Of a stretch of 64,000 nucleotides of DNA, positions 9,347 to 18,319 are shown in pieces. Within the stretch, counting starts at the first letter, position 1. Every line of letters begins with the position of its first letter. The notes beneath the pieces are model-generated. The model had not been told where the DNA came from. It did not search any database and worked only from the letters and a program-made list of their open reading frames with translations. The position numbers were made by a program, and so were the translations under genes. The stretch comes from Sorangium sp025924095. GTDB lineage: Bacteria > Myxococcota_A > Polyangia > Polyangiales > Polyangiaceae. The stretch lies in contig NZ_CP150356.1 in the NCBI RefSeq assembly GCF_051521505.1, positions 4,898,001 through 4,962,000 on the forward strand, given 5' to 3'.

Positions 9347-11557
9347 GTGGCCCATCACCTCCTGTCCCGTGTCTCTCGCCCGTGCGCTCCGCGTCGTGGC
9401 CGTCGCTCCGGCGCTGTAACATGGCACTTCCGCCTGCTCGTCATGGGTTTGTCGATCCTCGCGGCGGCGGTCCTGAGCACGCGGAGCGCCTGGGCCCAGT
9501 GCACTCCGCCCGTGCCAAACGATTCAGATGGCGACTGCGTCAGCAACGTTGGCGCGGTCGCGGATAACTGTCCCTCTATTCCAAATCCCTTTCAGGATAA
9601 CGGAGACGGAGACAGGTACGGCGACGACTGCGACCCCGACGACGACAACGATGGCGTCCTCGACGAAGTCGACAACTGCCAGTTCGTCGTGAACCCGCCC
9701 GAGACCCTCGGCGCGCCGCAAGCCGACAACGACGTCAGCGATGGCGAGGATGGGGGCGACGACTGCGACCTCGACGACGACAACGACGGCGTCGGCGACG
9801 ACATCGACAACTGCCCGTTCACCGCGAACCCGCCCGAGATCGCTGGCGGGCCCCAGGCCGACAACGACGGCACCGGCGGCGGCGACGCCTGCGACCTCGA
9901 CGACGACAACGATGGCGTCGACGACGACTTCGACAACTGCCAGTTCGTCGTGAACCCGCCCGAGACCCCCGGCGCGCCGCAGGCCGACAACGACATCAGC
10001 GATGGCCAGGATGGGGGCGACGCCTGCGACCTCGACGACGACAACGATGGTGTCGGCGACGACTTCGACAACTGCCCGTTCACCGCGAACCCGCCCGAGA
10101 TCGCTGGCGGGCCCCAGGCCGACAACGACGGCATCGGCGGCGGCGACGCCTGCGACCCCGACGACGACAACGATGACGTCCTCGATGACGTCGACAACTG
10201 CCAGTTCGTCGTGAACCCGCCCGAGATCGCTGGCGGGCCCCAGGCCGACAACGACGGCACCGGCGGCGGCGACGCCTGCGACCTCGACGACGACAACGAT
10301 GGCGTCCTCGACGACTTCGACAACTGCCCGTTCACCGCGAACCCGCCCGCGATCCCAGGCGGGCCCCAGGCCGACAACGACGCCTGCGACTTCGACGACG
10401 ACAACGATGGCGTCCTCGACGAGGTCGACAACTGTCCGTTCGTCGCGAACCCGCCCGTGACTCCTGGCGGGCCCCAGGCCGACAACGACGGCACCGGCGG
10501 CGGTGACGCCTGCGACCCGGACGACGACAACGATGGCGTCCTCGACGAGGTCGACAACTGCCAGTTCGTCGCGAACCCGCCCGGAACCCCAGGCGCGCCG
10601 CAGGCCGACAACGACGGCACCGGCGGCGGCGACGCCTGCGACCCCGACGACGACAACGATGGCGTTCCCGACGACGTCGACAATTGCCTCGCCTCACCGG
10701 ACGATTCCCTGATTGACACGGATGGCGACGGTGAGGGCAACGCATGCGATCCCGACGATGACAACGACGGCGTCTTCGATGTCATGGACAACTGCCCGCT
10801 CCTCTCCAACCCCGTTCAGCCCGGCAGCTTGCAGCAGCTCGATACCGATGACGACGGCGAAGGCGATCCCTGTGACGCCGATCGTGACGACGACGGCGTT
10901 CCCAACGCCTCCGACAACTGCTCGCTCATCCCAAACCTCGAGCAGGTCGACCTCGATGACGACGGCATCGGTGATGCCTGCGAATGCATGGATGCAGCGC
11001 AGCTTGAGTGCGACGACGGCAATCCATGCACGCTGAACGATACGTGCCAGAATCGCGAGTGCACGCCGGGCGTCGCCGTGGTCTGCCCCGATCCTCTTGA
11101 GGCAGTGTGCAAGCAAGGCTGGTGCAGCGATGATGACGGCGCCTGTCGGCTCGTGCCCCGCCAGGAGGGGACCCCCTGCTCCGGCGGCATCTGTATCGCA
11201 GGGGGCTGCTGGATGGAGTCGCTCAACGGGGACGGGGCAAGCGGGAACGGAGGGGGAGACGGGGCAGGTGGGGAGGGTGTGACCGGCGGGGGAGCGGCCA
11301 GCGCCGGCAGCGCCGGGGCAGGTGGCGCGACCGGAGGCGACGCAGCCGGCCACGGCGGGGGTTCCTGGGAGGCGACCGGCACCGGCGGCGCCGCCTGGAC
11401 GCCTCCTCCCGCCATCGAAGATGCAGGAACGGCGCGTCTCCACGGAAACGGCTGCGCGTTGGGCGCCACGCCCCGAGACGCCAGCGGCGTCCCGGCATGG
11501 CCCGTGCTTATGCTTCTGGCTCTTGTCGGAACCAGAGGGCGTCGCGCCGCCGGTTAA
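9347..11557 (+). CDS. TSP3-repeat calcium-binding surface protein A
   Basis: 736 residues. The GTG start has a GGAGGG ribosome site 6 bases upstream, then a signal peptide ending SAWAQ|C. About 12 thrombospondin type-3-like units follow, each with DNC, an NPP segment, QADND and a DPDDDNDGV acidic loop; the regular D-x-D/N-x-D-G spacing predicts calcium binding and a rod-like shape. Near residue 550 is a Cys-rich module, then a Gly-rich linker, and a weak MYXO-CTERM-like tail (NGCALGATP, hydrophobic run, RGRRAAG). It is paralogous to the protein at 11959, with which it shares the signal peptide and many identical repeat units. Likely exported, surface-attached stalk or adhesin; the partner is unknown. 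Confidence 0.8.
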   Translation: MAHHLLSRVSRPCAPRRGRRSGAVTWHFRLLVMGLSILAAAVLSTRSAWAQCTPPVPNDSDGDCVSNVGAVADNCPSIPNPFQDNGDGDRYGDDCDPDDDNDGVLDEVDNCQFVVNPPETLGAPQADNDVSDGEDGGDDCDLDDDNDGVGDDIDNCPFTANPPEIAGGPQADNDGTGGGDACDLDDDNDGVDDDFDNCQFVVNPPETPGAPQADNDISDGQDGGDACDLDDDNDGVGDDFDNCPFTANPPEIAGGPQADNDGIGGGDACDPDDDNDDVLDDVDNCQFVVNPPEIAGGPQADNDGTGGGDACDLDDDNDGVLDDFDNCPFTANPPAIPGGPQADNDACDFDDDNDGVLDEVDNCPFVANPPVTPGGPQADNDGTGGGDACDPDDDNDGVLDEVDNCQFVANPPGTPGAPQADNDGTGGGDACDPDDDNDGVPDDVDNCLASPDDSLIDTDGDGEGNACDPDDDNDGVFDVMDNCPLLSNPVQPGSLQQLDTDDDGEGDPCDADRDDDGVPNASDNCSLIPNLEQVDLDDDGIGDACECMDAAQLECDDGNPCTLNDTCQNRECTPGVAVVCPDPLEAVCKQGWCSDDDGACRLVPRQEGTPCSGGICIAGGCWMESLNGDGASGNGGGDGAGGEGVTGGGAASAGSAGAGGATGGDAAGHGGGSWEATGTGGAAWTPPPAIEDAGTARLHGNGCALGATPRDASGVPAWPVLMLLALVGTRGRRAAG
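9650..10690 (+). repeat. TSP3-coding array, about 126-base units, copy A
   Basis: Nearly identical tandem units of about 42 codons (variants of 45 and a shortened unit near 10330-10390). Several units match units of array B (12760-13830) almost base for base, pointing to unequal crossover or gene conversion. Confidence 0.85.
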
Positions 11558-11611
11558 GTTGCTCGGGCACCACACCGGCCCACACAAAGACACCCCCCTC
11601 GTCACACCCTC

Positions 11612-11639
11612 TTGCCGCCGGAGAGAACAGGGGTGTAAA
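11612..11639 (+). promoter_or_regulatory. putative promoter of TSP3 cassette copy B
   Basis: TTGCCG, 16 bases, TGTAAA, followed by GAAGATCTCGGCCGAAC; conserved relative to the element at 8468-8495. Confidence 0.45.
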
Positions 11640-11671
11640 ACGAAGATCTCGGCCGAACCGAGCGAGGGCTC

Positions 11672-11857
11672 ATGCGACGATTGGGGTGTCTTTCATTCGC
11701 CGCAACGGCAATCTTCAACCTGGTCGCATGCGCTTGCGACCCGACGAGCTGCGGCGAGGATTCCCCCCGCTGCGTGACCGCCACGGCGGGCGCATCGAGC
11801 ACCAGGACCGCGACCGTGAGAGGCGGCGGTAGCAGCGCCGACGCGTCTGCCCTGTGA
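11672..11857 (+). pseudogene. decayed lipoprotein paralog (cassette copy B)
   Basis: Begins with the same MRRLG start and the same upstream leader as the lipoprotein at 8528, keeps a degraded lipobox region (NLVACAC) and a Ser/Gly-rich stretch (GGGSSA), then stops after 61 codons, with the whole Cys-rich domain missing. It sits in the equivalent place in front of the second TSP3 gene. It reads as a truncated remnant of the duplication, although a short secreted peptide cannot be excluded. Confidence 0.65.
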
Positions 11858-11958
11858 TGGACGCCCGGCGACGCCGCGCAGCTCGCAGGGGATGGGCCTC
11901 CCGGATCAGGGCAGCGCTTTCGATCGTGTTCTCCTACACATATCGCGGAGGGTTCGTC

Positions 11959-14900
11959 GTGGCTCATCACCTCCTGTCCCCTTTCTCTCGCCGGTACTCT
12001 CTGCGTGATGGCACGCTCTCGTCCGCCGTGATGTGGCATTCCCGCCTGCTCGTCATGGGCTTGTCGATCCTCGCGGCGACGGTCCTGAGTGCGCGGAGCG
12101 CGTGGGCCCAGTGCACTCCGCCCGTGCCGAACGACTCCGATGGCGACTGCGTCAGCAACGTCGGTGCGCGCGCGGACAACTGCCCCAACATTCCCAACGC
12201 CGGTCAGGAGAACGACGATGGGGACACGCGCGGCAATGAATGCGATAACTGCCCGAGCGTCGCAAACGAGGACCAGGCGAACCCGGACAATGACAAGAGG
12301 GGCACCGCCTGCGACAACTGCCCTGGCGTAGAGAGCGACGATTTCGGCGACAACGATGGAGACACAATAGGGAATCCGTGCGACGACGACGATGACAACG
12401 ATGGCGTCGTCGACGAGGTCGACAACTGCCAGTTCGTCGCGAACTCGCCTGCGATTTCGGGTGAGCCGCAAGCCGACAACGACGGCGACGGCGACGGCGA
12501 CGCCTGCGATCCCGACGACGACAACGATGGCGTCCCAGATTTCGGCGAGGGGGATGAGCCGCTCGACAACTGTCGGTTCATCGCGAACCAGCCTGCGATT
12601 CCGGGTGAGCCGCAAGCCGACAATGACGGCGACGGCCTGGGCAACGCGTGCGACAACTGCCCCGATGACGACAATGGACCGCTGGAGCCGGGGCCCGATC
12701 TGGATATACAGACCGACAACGACGGCGACGGCCTGGGCAACGCCTGCGACCCCGACGACGACAACGATGACGTCCTCGACGACGTCGACAACTGCCCGTT
12801 CACCGCGAACCCGCCCGAGATCCCTGGCGAGCCGCAAGCCGACAACGACGGCACCGGCGGCGGTGACGCCTGCGACCCCGACGACGACAACGATGGCGTC
12901 CTCGACGGCGTCGACAACTGTCCGTTCGCCGCGAACCCGCCGGGGACTCCTGGCGGTCCGCAGGCCGACCACGACGGCACCGGCGGCGGCGACGCCTGCG
13001 ACCTCGACGACGACAACGATGGCGTCCTCGACGACGTCGACAACTGCCAGTTCGTCGTGAACCCGCCCGAGACCCCCGGCGCGCCGCAAGCCGACAACGA
13101 CATCAGCGATGGCCAGGATGGGGGCGACGCCTGCGACTTCGACGACGACAACGATGGTGTAGACGACGACATCGACAACTGCCCGTTCACCGCGAACCCG
13201 CCCGAGATCGCTGGCGGGCCCCAGGCCGACAACGACGGCACCGGCGGCGGCGACGCCTGCGACCCCGACGACGACAACGACGACGTCCTCGATGACGTCG
13301 ACAACTGCCAGTTCGTCGTGAACCCGCCCGAGATCGCTGGCGGTCCGCAGGCCGACAACGACGGCACCGGCGGCGGCGACGCCTGCGACCTCGACGACGA
13401 CAACGATGGTGTCAACGACGACGTCGACAACTGCCTGTTCGTCGCGAACCCGCCCGCGATCCCCGGCGGTCCGCAGGCCGACAACGACGGCACCGGCGGC
13501 GGCGACGCCTGCGACCCCGACGACGACAACGACGACGTCCTCGATGACGTCGACAACTGCCAGTTCGTCGTGAACCCGCCCGCGATCCCAGGCGAGCCGC
13601 AGGCGGACAACGACCGCACCGGCGGCGGTGACGCCTGCGACCCGGACGACGACAACGATGGCGTCCTCGACGACGTCGACAACTGCCAGTTCGTCGCGAA
13701 CCCGCCCGCGATCCCCGGCGAGCCCCAGGCGGACAACGATCGCACCGGCGGCGGTGACGCCTGCGACCCGGACGACGACAACGATGGCGTCCTCGACGAG
13801 GTCGACAACTGCGCGTTCGCCGCGAACCCGCCTCCGGGTCCGGGCGCCCCGCAGGCCGACACCGACGGCGATGGTCTCGGTAACTCGTGCGACGACGACG
13901 CTGACAACGACGGCATTCACAACCAGCTGGAGACGCTCTGGACCACGAGCTCGCTGAACGCGGACACCGACGCTGACGGGATCGACGACGCCACCGAGGT
14001 GTGCCCGAACTTCGTGACGTGCGTCCCGTGGAACAGCGTCGCCGGAGACGGAGACACAAGCGGGATCATCGACAGCCTGCGGATCTGCACCCAGGACGAT
14101 GACCCGCGGAGCTGCTATATCGCCAGGGCCGTCGATACGGTTCGCAACGACGGCATCCCCGACGCGCTCGAGGTGTGCTCGGAGAGCGAACCGCGCACCT
14201 GCTATGCCCTGATCCCGGTCGACAACGATGACGACGCGCTCCGCGACAGCCTGACGCCGTGCGAGGCAGGGGGCTGCTACTTCACGGAGCCGACCGACAC
14301 GGATGATCTCGATGGCACCGCTCCTGACGACGGGGGCATCGACGCGGTCGACGTCGACAGCGATGGAGATTCCGTGCTCGACCGGGATGAGGCGCAGCCG
14401 CTGACCCCGGAGGGCCTCCCGGCAGACACCGACTCGAACGGCGCCGACCGCGACTGGATCCCCGACTATCGCGATCCGGACTCGGACAACGACGGCGTCC
14501 GCGACGACGAGGACAACTGCAGGTCCCACCGCAACGCGGAGCAGTACGACGAGGACCGCGACGGGCGCGGCGACGCGTGCGACGACGAGGACCTCGACAA
14601 CGATGGAGTCCTGAACTTCGAGGACAACTGCGTGTACGTGGCGAATGGGCTGGCTCTGCCGACGCCGGACGACCCGAGCGACGACCAGCTCGACGCCGAC
14701 GAGGACGGCGAGGGCGACGTGTGCGACGACGACGACGACAACGACGGCACGCCCGACGGCGAGGACAACTGCCCTCTCGTGGCGAACGGGCCCGCCCTGC
14801 CGACGCCGGACGATCCGAGCGACGATCAGACGAACACCGACGGTGAGGGCGAGGGCGACGCGTGCGATGACGACGACGACAACGACGGCACGCTCGACGG

Positions 14901-15285
14901 CGAGGACAACTGCCCCCTCGTCGACAACGACCAGTCCGACACGGACGGGGACGATCTCGGCAACGCCTGCGATCCGTGCCCGGATGAGCCGGGCGAGGCC
15001 TGCATGTCGACCGGCCAGGGCGGCGCGGGCGGCGCAGGCGGCGCAGGCGGCGCAGGTGGCGGCGGTGAGGCCGGGGCCGGCGGAGGCCAGGGCGGCGCAG
15101 GCGGCGCGGGCGAGGAGCCGCTCGACAGCCCGGAGTTCGAGGGGGGCTGCGACTGCCGGATGATCGCCGGCGGAGGCGCCAGCGAGGGCGCCGGTGCCAG
15201 CCTGCTGCTGCTGCTCGCGGCGCTCGCGCGTAGGCGCGCTCCGCGGTCTGCGCGCCCGGGCGCCCGCGCGCCGTTCAGGCCTTGA
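11959..15285 (+). CDS. TSP3-repeat MYXO-CTERM surface protein B
   Basis: 1108 residues. The start (GTG after CGGAGGG) and signal peptide (MGLSILAATVLSARSAWAQ) match protein A at 9347. About 15 TSP3-like units follow, then a non-repetitive Asp-rich section (residues about 640-830, with CxxC-like pairs), four more TSP3 units, a Gly/Ala linker and a C-terminal GGCDCRMIAGGG, Leu-rich helix and ARRR cluster typical of MYXO-CTERM. Predicted calcium-binding, surface-displayed rod, probably processed by a myxosortase. It is 372 residues longer than A, mainly from extra repeat units and the unique section. Its 3' end overlaps the convergent aldo/keto reductase by 11 bases. Confidence 0.82.
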   Translation: MAHHLLSPFSRRYSLRDGTLSSAVMWHSRLLVMGLSILAATVLSARSAWAQCTPPVPNDSDGDCVSNVGARADNCPNIPNAGQENDDGDTRGNECDNCPSVANEDQANPDNDKRGTACDNCPGVESDDFGDNDGDTIGNPCDDDDDNDGVVDEVDNCQFVANSPAISGEPQADNDGDGDGDACDPDDDNDGVPDFGEGDEPLDNCRFIANQPAIPGEPQADNDGDGLGNACDNCPDDDNGPLEPGPDLDIQTDNDGDGLGNACDPDDDNDDVLDDVDNCPFTANPPEIPGEPQADNDGTGGGDACDPDDDNDGVLDGVDNCPFAANPPGTPGGPQADHDGTGGGDACDLDDDNDGVLDDVDNCQFVVNPPETPGAPQADNDISDGQDGGDACDFDDDNDGVDDDIDNCPFTANPPEIAGGPQADNDGTGGGDACDPDDDNDDVLDDVDNCQFVVNPPEIAGGPQADNDGTGGGDACDLDDDNDGVNDDVDNCLFVANPPAIPGGPQADNDGTGGGDACDPDDDNDDVLDDVDNCQFVVNPPAIPGEPQADNDRTGGGDACDPDDDNDGVLDDVDNCQFVANPPAIPGEPQADNDRTGGGDACDPDDDNDGVLDEVDNCAFAANPPPGPGAPQADTDGDGLGNSCDDDADNDGIHNQLETLWTTSSLNADTDADGIDDATEVCPNFVTCVPWNSVAGDGDTSGIIDSLRICTQDDDPRSCYIARAVDTVRNDGIPDALEVCSESEPRTCYALIPVDNDDDALRDSLTPCEAGGCYFTEPTDTDDLDGTAPDDGGIDAVDVDSDGDSVLDRDEAQPLTPEGLPADTDSNGADRDWIPDYRDPDSDNDGVRDDEDNCRSHRNAEQYDEDRDGRGDACDDEDLDNDGVLNFEDNCVYVANGLALPTPDDPSDDQLDADEDGEGDVCDDDDDNDGTPDGEDNCPLVANGPALPTPDDPSDDQTNTDGEGEGDACDDDDDNDGTLDGEDNCPLVDNDQSDTDGDDLGNACDPCPDEPGEACMSTGQGGAGGAGGAGGAGGGGEAGAGGGQGGAGGAGEEPLDSPEFEGGCDCRMIAGGGASEGAGASLLLLLAALARRRAPRSARPGARAPFRP
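12760..13830 (+). repeat. TSP3-coding array, about 126-base units, copy B
   Basis: Tandem, highly similar 42-codon units. The DISDGQDGGDACD variant unit also occurs in array A (around 9990), the clearest sign of exchange between the two genes. Confidence 0.85.
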
Positions 15286-16261
15286 ACGTGTCGTAACGAC
15301 CGGCTCGGGGCGCGACGCGCGCCTCGAGCGCGCCGCGCTCGGCGGGCGGCATGGGGAAGGGCAGGGCCCTCGCGCCGAGGTTCTCGCGCACCTCGGCGAT
15401 CGAGGAACAGCCGATGATCACCGTGTCGGCGAGGCTCGCGGCGTAGCGGATGAGCTCGCCCGGGCTCGCGGCGCGATCCTGGAGCAGGCGGCCCGCGGCC
15501 ATGATCTTCATGCCGATGACGCCGACGCCGCGCCGCCGCGCCTCCTCGACCACCGTCGTCAGGAAGGGGAGCCGCGCCGGATCCGCGGGGTTGATCGCGC
15601 ACAGCACGGTGTCGACCGGATAGCGCCGCATCGCCTCGACGAGGATCTGCGGGTCGTGGTGCCCGGTGATCCCCACGTGGCGCACGCGACCGTCCGCCCT
15701 GGCCTGCTCGACGGCCTCGATCGCGCCCCCCTTGCCGAAGATCGCGTCGAGCTCGTCCCTCTCGCGCAGATCGTGCAACTGCCACAGATCGAGGTGGTCT
15801 GTCCCGAGGCGGCGCAGGCTGTCGTCGAGCAGCCTGAGCGCGCCGTCGCGATCGCGCGCGTGCGTCTTCGAGGCGAGGAATACCTGCTCGCGGGCCCTCG
15901 GTCCGGCGGCGCGGAAGGCCTCACCATAGTAGTCCTGGCTCTGCTGGTACGCAGGCGCAGTGTCGCAGTACCTGACCCCGAGGCGCAGCGCCTCCAGGAT
16001 CACCGGCACCGCCTCGCGGTGGCGACCGGTCGTCCGGAGGATCCCCTCTCCGCCGAGCGACACCGGCTCCACCTGCGCGCCGGTCCGCCCGAGCATGCGC
16101 AGCGGCGCCGCCGCCGCGGTATCTCGCGGGGCCGCAGGCGCCCCGGGCGGCGCGCCCCCGACAGCCCCGCCCGCCATCGCCGCCTCGGTCGTGGCGGCCG
16201 CTCGCAACACCCCGCGACGACCCGTGTCTGCCCCTTCCGTCTCGCTCGGCTCGTTGTTCAT
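15275..16261 (-). CDS. aldo/keto reductase with twin-Arg-like leader
   Basis: 328 residues. After a short leader containing RRGVLRAA (Tat-like) and an Ala/Pro linker, the protein is an (alpha/beta)8 aldo/keto reductase: the catalytic tetrad is readable as D in YCDTAPAY, Y in the same segment, K in FLASKTHARD and H in LWQLHDL. It would reduce aldehydes or ketones with NADPH; substrate unknown. ATG 16261 has GGAGG 5 bases upstream, better than an upstream in-frame ATG at 16342. A Tat leader suggests export, unusual for an NADPH enzyme; the leader may instead be vestigial. Confidence 0.82.
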   Translation of the reverse strand: MNNEPSETEGADTGRRGVLRAAATTEAAMAGGAVGGAPPGAPAAPRDTAAAAPLRMLGRTGAQVEPVSLGGEGILRTTGRHREAVPVILEALRLGVRYCDTAPAYQQSQDYYGEAFRAAGPRAREQVFLASKTHARDRDGALRLLDDSLRRLGTDHLDLWQLHDLRERDELDAIFGKGGAIEAVEQARADGRVRHVGITGHHDPQILVEAMRRYPVDTVLCAINPADPARLPFLTTVVEEARRRGVGVIGMKIMAAGRLLQDRAASPGELIRYAASLADTVIIGCSSIAEVRENLGARALPFPMPPAERGALEARVAPRAGRYDTFKA

Positions 16262-17011
16262 GCGTCCTCCGGAGAAAAGTTCTACCAACCCGCCGGCCGT
16301 ACGTAAACGGCGCCTGGATCCACCGAACGCATATTTACTCACATGAGCTCACTTGCGCGCATCTGGTGGTCTACCAGCGCAGGAGCGCGCCGGCCGGGCT
16401 CGTTTCGTTTTGAGCGCCCATCGCGGAGCTGCGGTGACGGAGGCGGATGGTTACGGCCCGAGTCGATCGATTCTCGTGCTCTGCCTTCATTGGTCACAAA
16501 CGGCGCATCCTGAGCAGGTCAGGCGCAGAAGGGGCCATATCTCCGGGGCGGTACGGGGGGTTCTGGCCGGGTCATACGAGCGGCGGAGAGGCGGCGCGCG
16601 GCGGCCGTCTGCGCGTCGCCGGGGGGGCCCAGCTGCTCTCGTTCGCGACGGCCGCGGCGCGGGCGAGAGCGCACGTGATCTGCTCGAACGCGCGCGAGAG
16701 ATGGGTTTGCGCGCCCCGCTCGAGCGCCGGCCGCCGAGGCGGTGAGTTCGCCATCTCCAGCGGATGCGCGCAGCCCGCGCGCTGGGGCCGCGGCGCGGGG
16801 GGCCGTCCGGCCGGTCCTCGCGTTGAGATATCGGAAAACCAGAGCCGGCGCTGATCCAGAGAATGTCTTTTCGCCGATGCGGCGAGGCCGGCGACGCGAG
16901 CTCGCAGCGGCAGTGTCTGCACACGAGCGCTGAGGCACACAGCCTGCTCTTCGGTGAACCCAAGATGGCTCGGGGCTTCCGGCCATCACGGGATATTGAG
17001 GAGGACAACAC
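16262..17011. other. gene-free stretch between divergent genes
   Basis: Carries the upstream regions of the aldo/keto reductase and the repeat lipoprotein. Only short overlapping Arg/Ala-rich frames are present, without a ribosome site or recognisable domain. A TGAGCTCA palindrome lies near 16344. No RNA gene was recognised. Confidence 0.5.
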
Positions 17012-17890
17012 ATGCTCTCGATTCATGGCAAGGTGATGGGACTCGCGATGGTGATGGCGGCTCTGGGCACGGGGTGCGCCGTCGATTCGGCGGGCGCCGC
17101 GGACCTCGACGAGGCCGGTCTCGACGAGATCGAGCTGGTCGACTCGACGGCCGAGGCCCTCGAGGGGGACGAGGAGGCGAGGGGCGGGTTCCAGGCGCCG
17201 AGCAAGGGGGGGCCGCTCGGGCCTAGCAAGGGGGGGCCGCTCGGGAAGCAGGGGCCGCTCGACATCGGCTCGCAGATGCCCACCGATCTCGGCCAAGCGC
17301 CGGTCGGCGGGCAGGCGCCGGTGGGTCCCGGCCTGCAGGGGCCGACTGGCCAGATCGGCCAGGCGCCGATTGGTCAGGTCGGCCAGGCGCCGATTGGTCA
17401 GGTCGGCCAGGCGCCGATTGGTCAGGTCGGCCAGGCGCCGATTGGTCAGGTCGGCCAGGCGCCCATGGGCGTGCCGGGTGGCGTGCCGGGTGGCGTGCCG
17501 GGGGTCGGTGTGCCGGGCTTCGGCGGAGCGGGCTTCGGCGGAGCGGGCTTCGGCGGGGTGGGCTTCGGCGGGGTGGGCTCGCGCTTCGTCGGCGGCGGCT
17601 TCCCCTGCTGCCCCTCCATCAACATCATCAACAACAACCTGTTCTTCGACGACCGCTTCGACCACTGCCGTGACCGCTTCCCGCACTTCGACGACTGCCA
17701 TAACCGCTTCCCGCACTTCGACGACTGCCATAACCGCTTCCCGCACTTCGACGACTGCCATCGCGGCCCCAACTCGTCGTTCTTCGACAACCGCTTCGAC
17801 AACCGCTTCGACAACCGCTTCGACCCCTTCTGCCCGCACCGCCACCACCACGACTGCGGTAGGCGCCCGGGCAGCGATTTCGGCTGGTAA
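17012..17890 (+). CDS. low-complexity, multi-block repeat lipoprotein
   Basis: 292 residues with a strong GAGGAGG ribosome site. Signal peptide and lipobox LGTGC (Cys 22). Mature part: a short acidic stretch; two PSKGGPLG units; nearly five copies of the octapeptide GQAPIGQV; VPGG and FGGAG runs; a CC pair and Asn-rich IINNNLF; three exact HFDDCHNRFP decapeptides; three DNRF tetrapeptides; and a His-rich end (PHRHHHDC). The Asp/His/Cys blocks could bind metal, and the Pro/Gly blocks could form an extended stalk, but both are guesses. No family recognised. Flanked by gene-poor DNA on both sides, so probably monocistronic. Confidence 0.7.
   Translation: MLSIHGKVMGLAMVMAALGTGCAVDSAGAADLDEAGLDEIELVDSTAEALEGDEEARGGFQAPSKGGPLGPSKGGPLGKQGPLDIGSQMPTDLGQAPVGGQAPVGPGLQGPTGQIGQAPIGQVGQAPIGQVGQAPIGQVGQAPIGQVGQAPMGVPGGVPGGVPGVGVPGFGGAGFGGAGFGGVGFGGVGSRFVGGGFPCCPSINIINNNLFFDDRFDHCRDRFPHFDDCHNRFPHFDDCHNRFPHFDDCHRGPNSSFFDNRFDNRFDNRFDPFCPHRHHHDCGRRPGSDFGW
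17354..17464 (+). repeat. 24-base tandem repeat (GQAPIGQV coding)
   Basis: About 4.6 near-perfect copies of GTCGGCCAGGCGCCGATT plus GGTCAG; copies start at 17354, 17378, 17402, 17426 and 17450. In frame, so copy number can change without frameshift. Confidence 0.9.
17671..17760 (+). repeat. 30-base tandem repeat, three copies
   Basis: Units at 17671, 17701 and 17731 encode the HFDDCHNRFP decapeptide; identical apart from the first bases of copy 1. Confidence 0.9.
17783..17818 (+). repeat. 12-base tandem repeat, three copies
   Basis: TTCGACAACCGC three times, encoding FDNR. Confidence 0.9.
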
Positions 17891-18074
17891 CGGGCCCTCG
17901 GGCTTCGGCAGCTACTAGCGCCACGCCCGCTCACGCGGCTGGCGGCGCCCTCGACCGCCTGACGGCATGCCTCTGCGGGGGCACGGGCGGTCACGGGAGC
18001 GCGCGAGTCGCCCGTCCTCGAGGACCGTGCGGGCGCCGCCCCCTCCGTCGCCAGCCCTCGCGCAGACATCCCCT

Positions 18075-18105
18075 CGGCCGCCTGGGGTCCACCCCCAGGC
18101 GGCCG
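18075..18105. terminator. strong GC hairpin, possible terminator
   Basis: Perfect 13-base stem (arms 18075-18087 and 18093-18105, CGGCCGCCTGGGG and its complement) with a 5-base loop, in the 429-base gap between the repeat lipoprotein and the kinase. No T-run follows on either strand, so intrinsic termination is uncertain. Confidence 0.45.
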
Positions 18106-18319
18106 GCGGCGCCCGGGGACGTGACGGCGGCGGAGGCGGGCGGCCGGCGCCTCGACCTGACGGGGCGCGGCCGCCCCGTTTCAGGGGTGGGCTCACCCTC
18201 AGGAGCGCGACCTGTCCCGCCGAGCTGTACGCGAATCCGCGACAGGTCGAGCCTCGAGCGCGCGCGCGTTCGCGGACATTGCTCCCCCGTGCGCAATCCC
18301 CTAGAGTGCCCCTAACGCT

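Noticed and set aside
9650..13830. Regularly spaced repeats resembling a CRISPR array
   Set aside because: The units are in-frame coding, tandem without unique spacers, and no cas genes are present.
11602..14529. 975-residue open frame on the minus strand through the TSP3 array
   Set aside because: It mirrors the GAC/GAT repeat codons of the plus-strand gene, has Val/Ala/Arg-biased repeats and no start signal or domain; the plus strand has signal peptide, calcium loops and sorting tail.
16353..17013. Short overlapping frames on both strands (up to 164 codons)
   Set aside because: Arg-rich, no ribosome sites, no recognisable domain, mutually overlapping.
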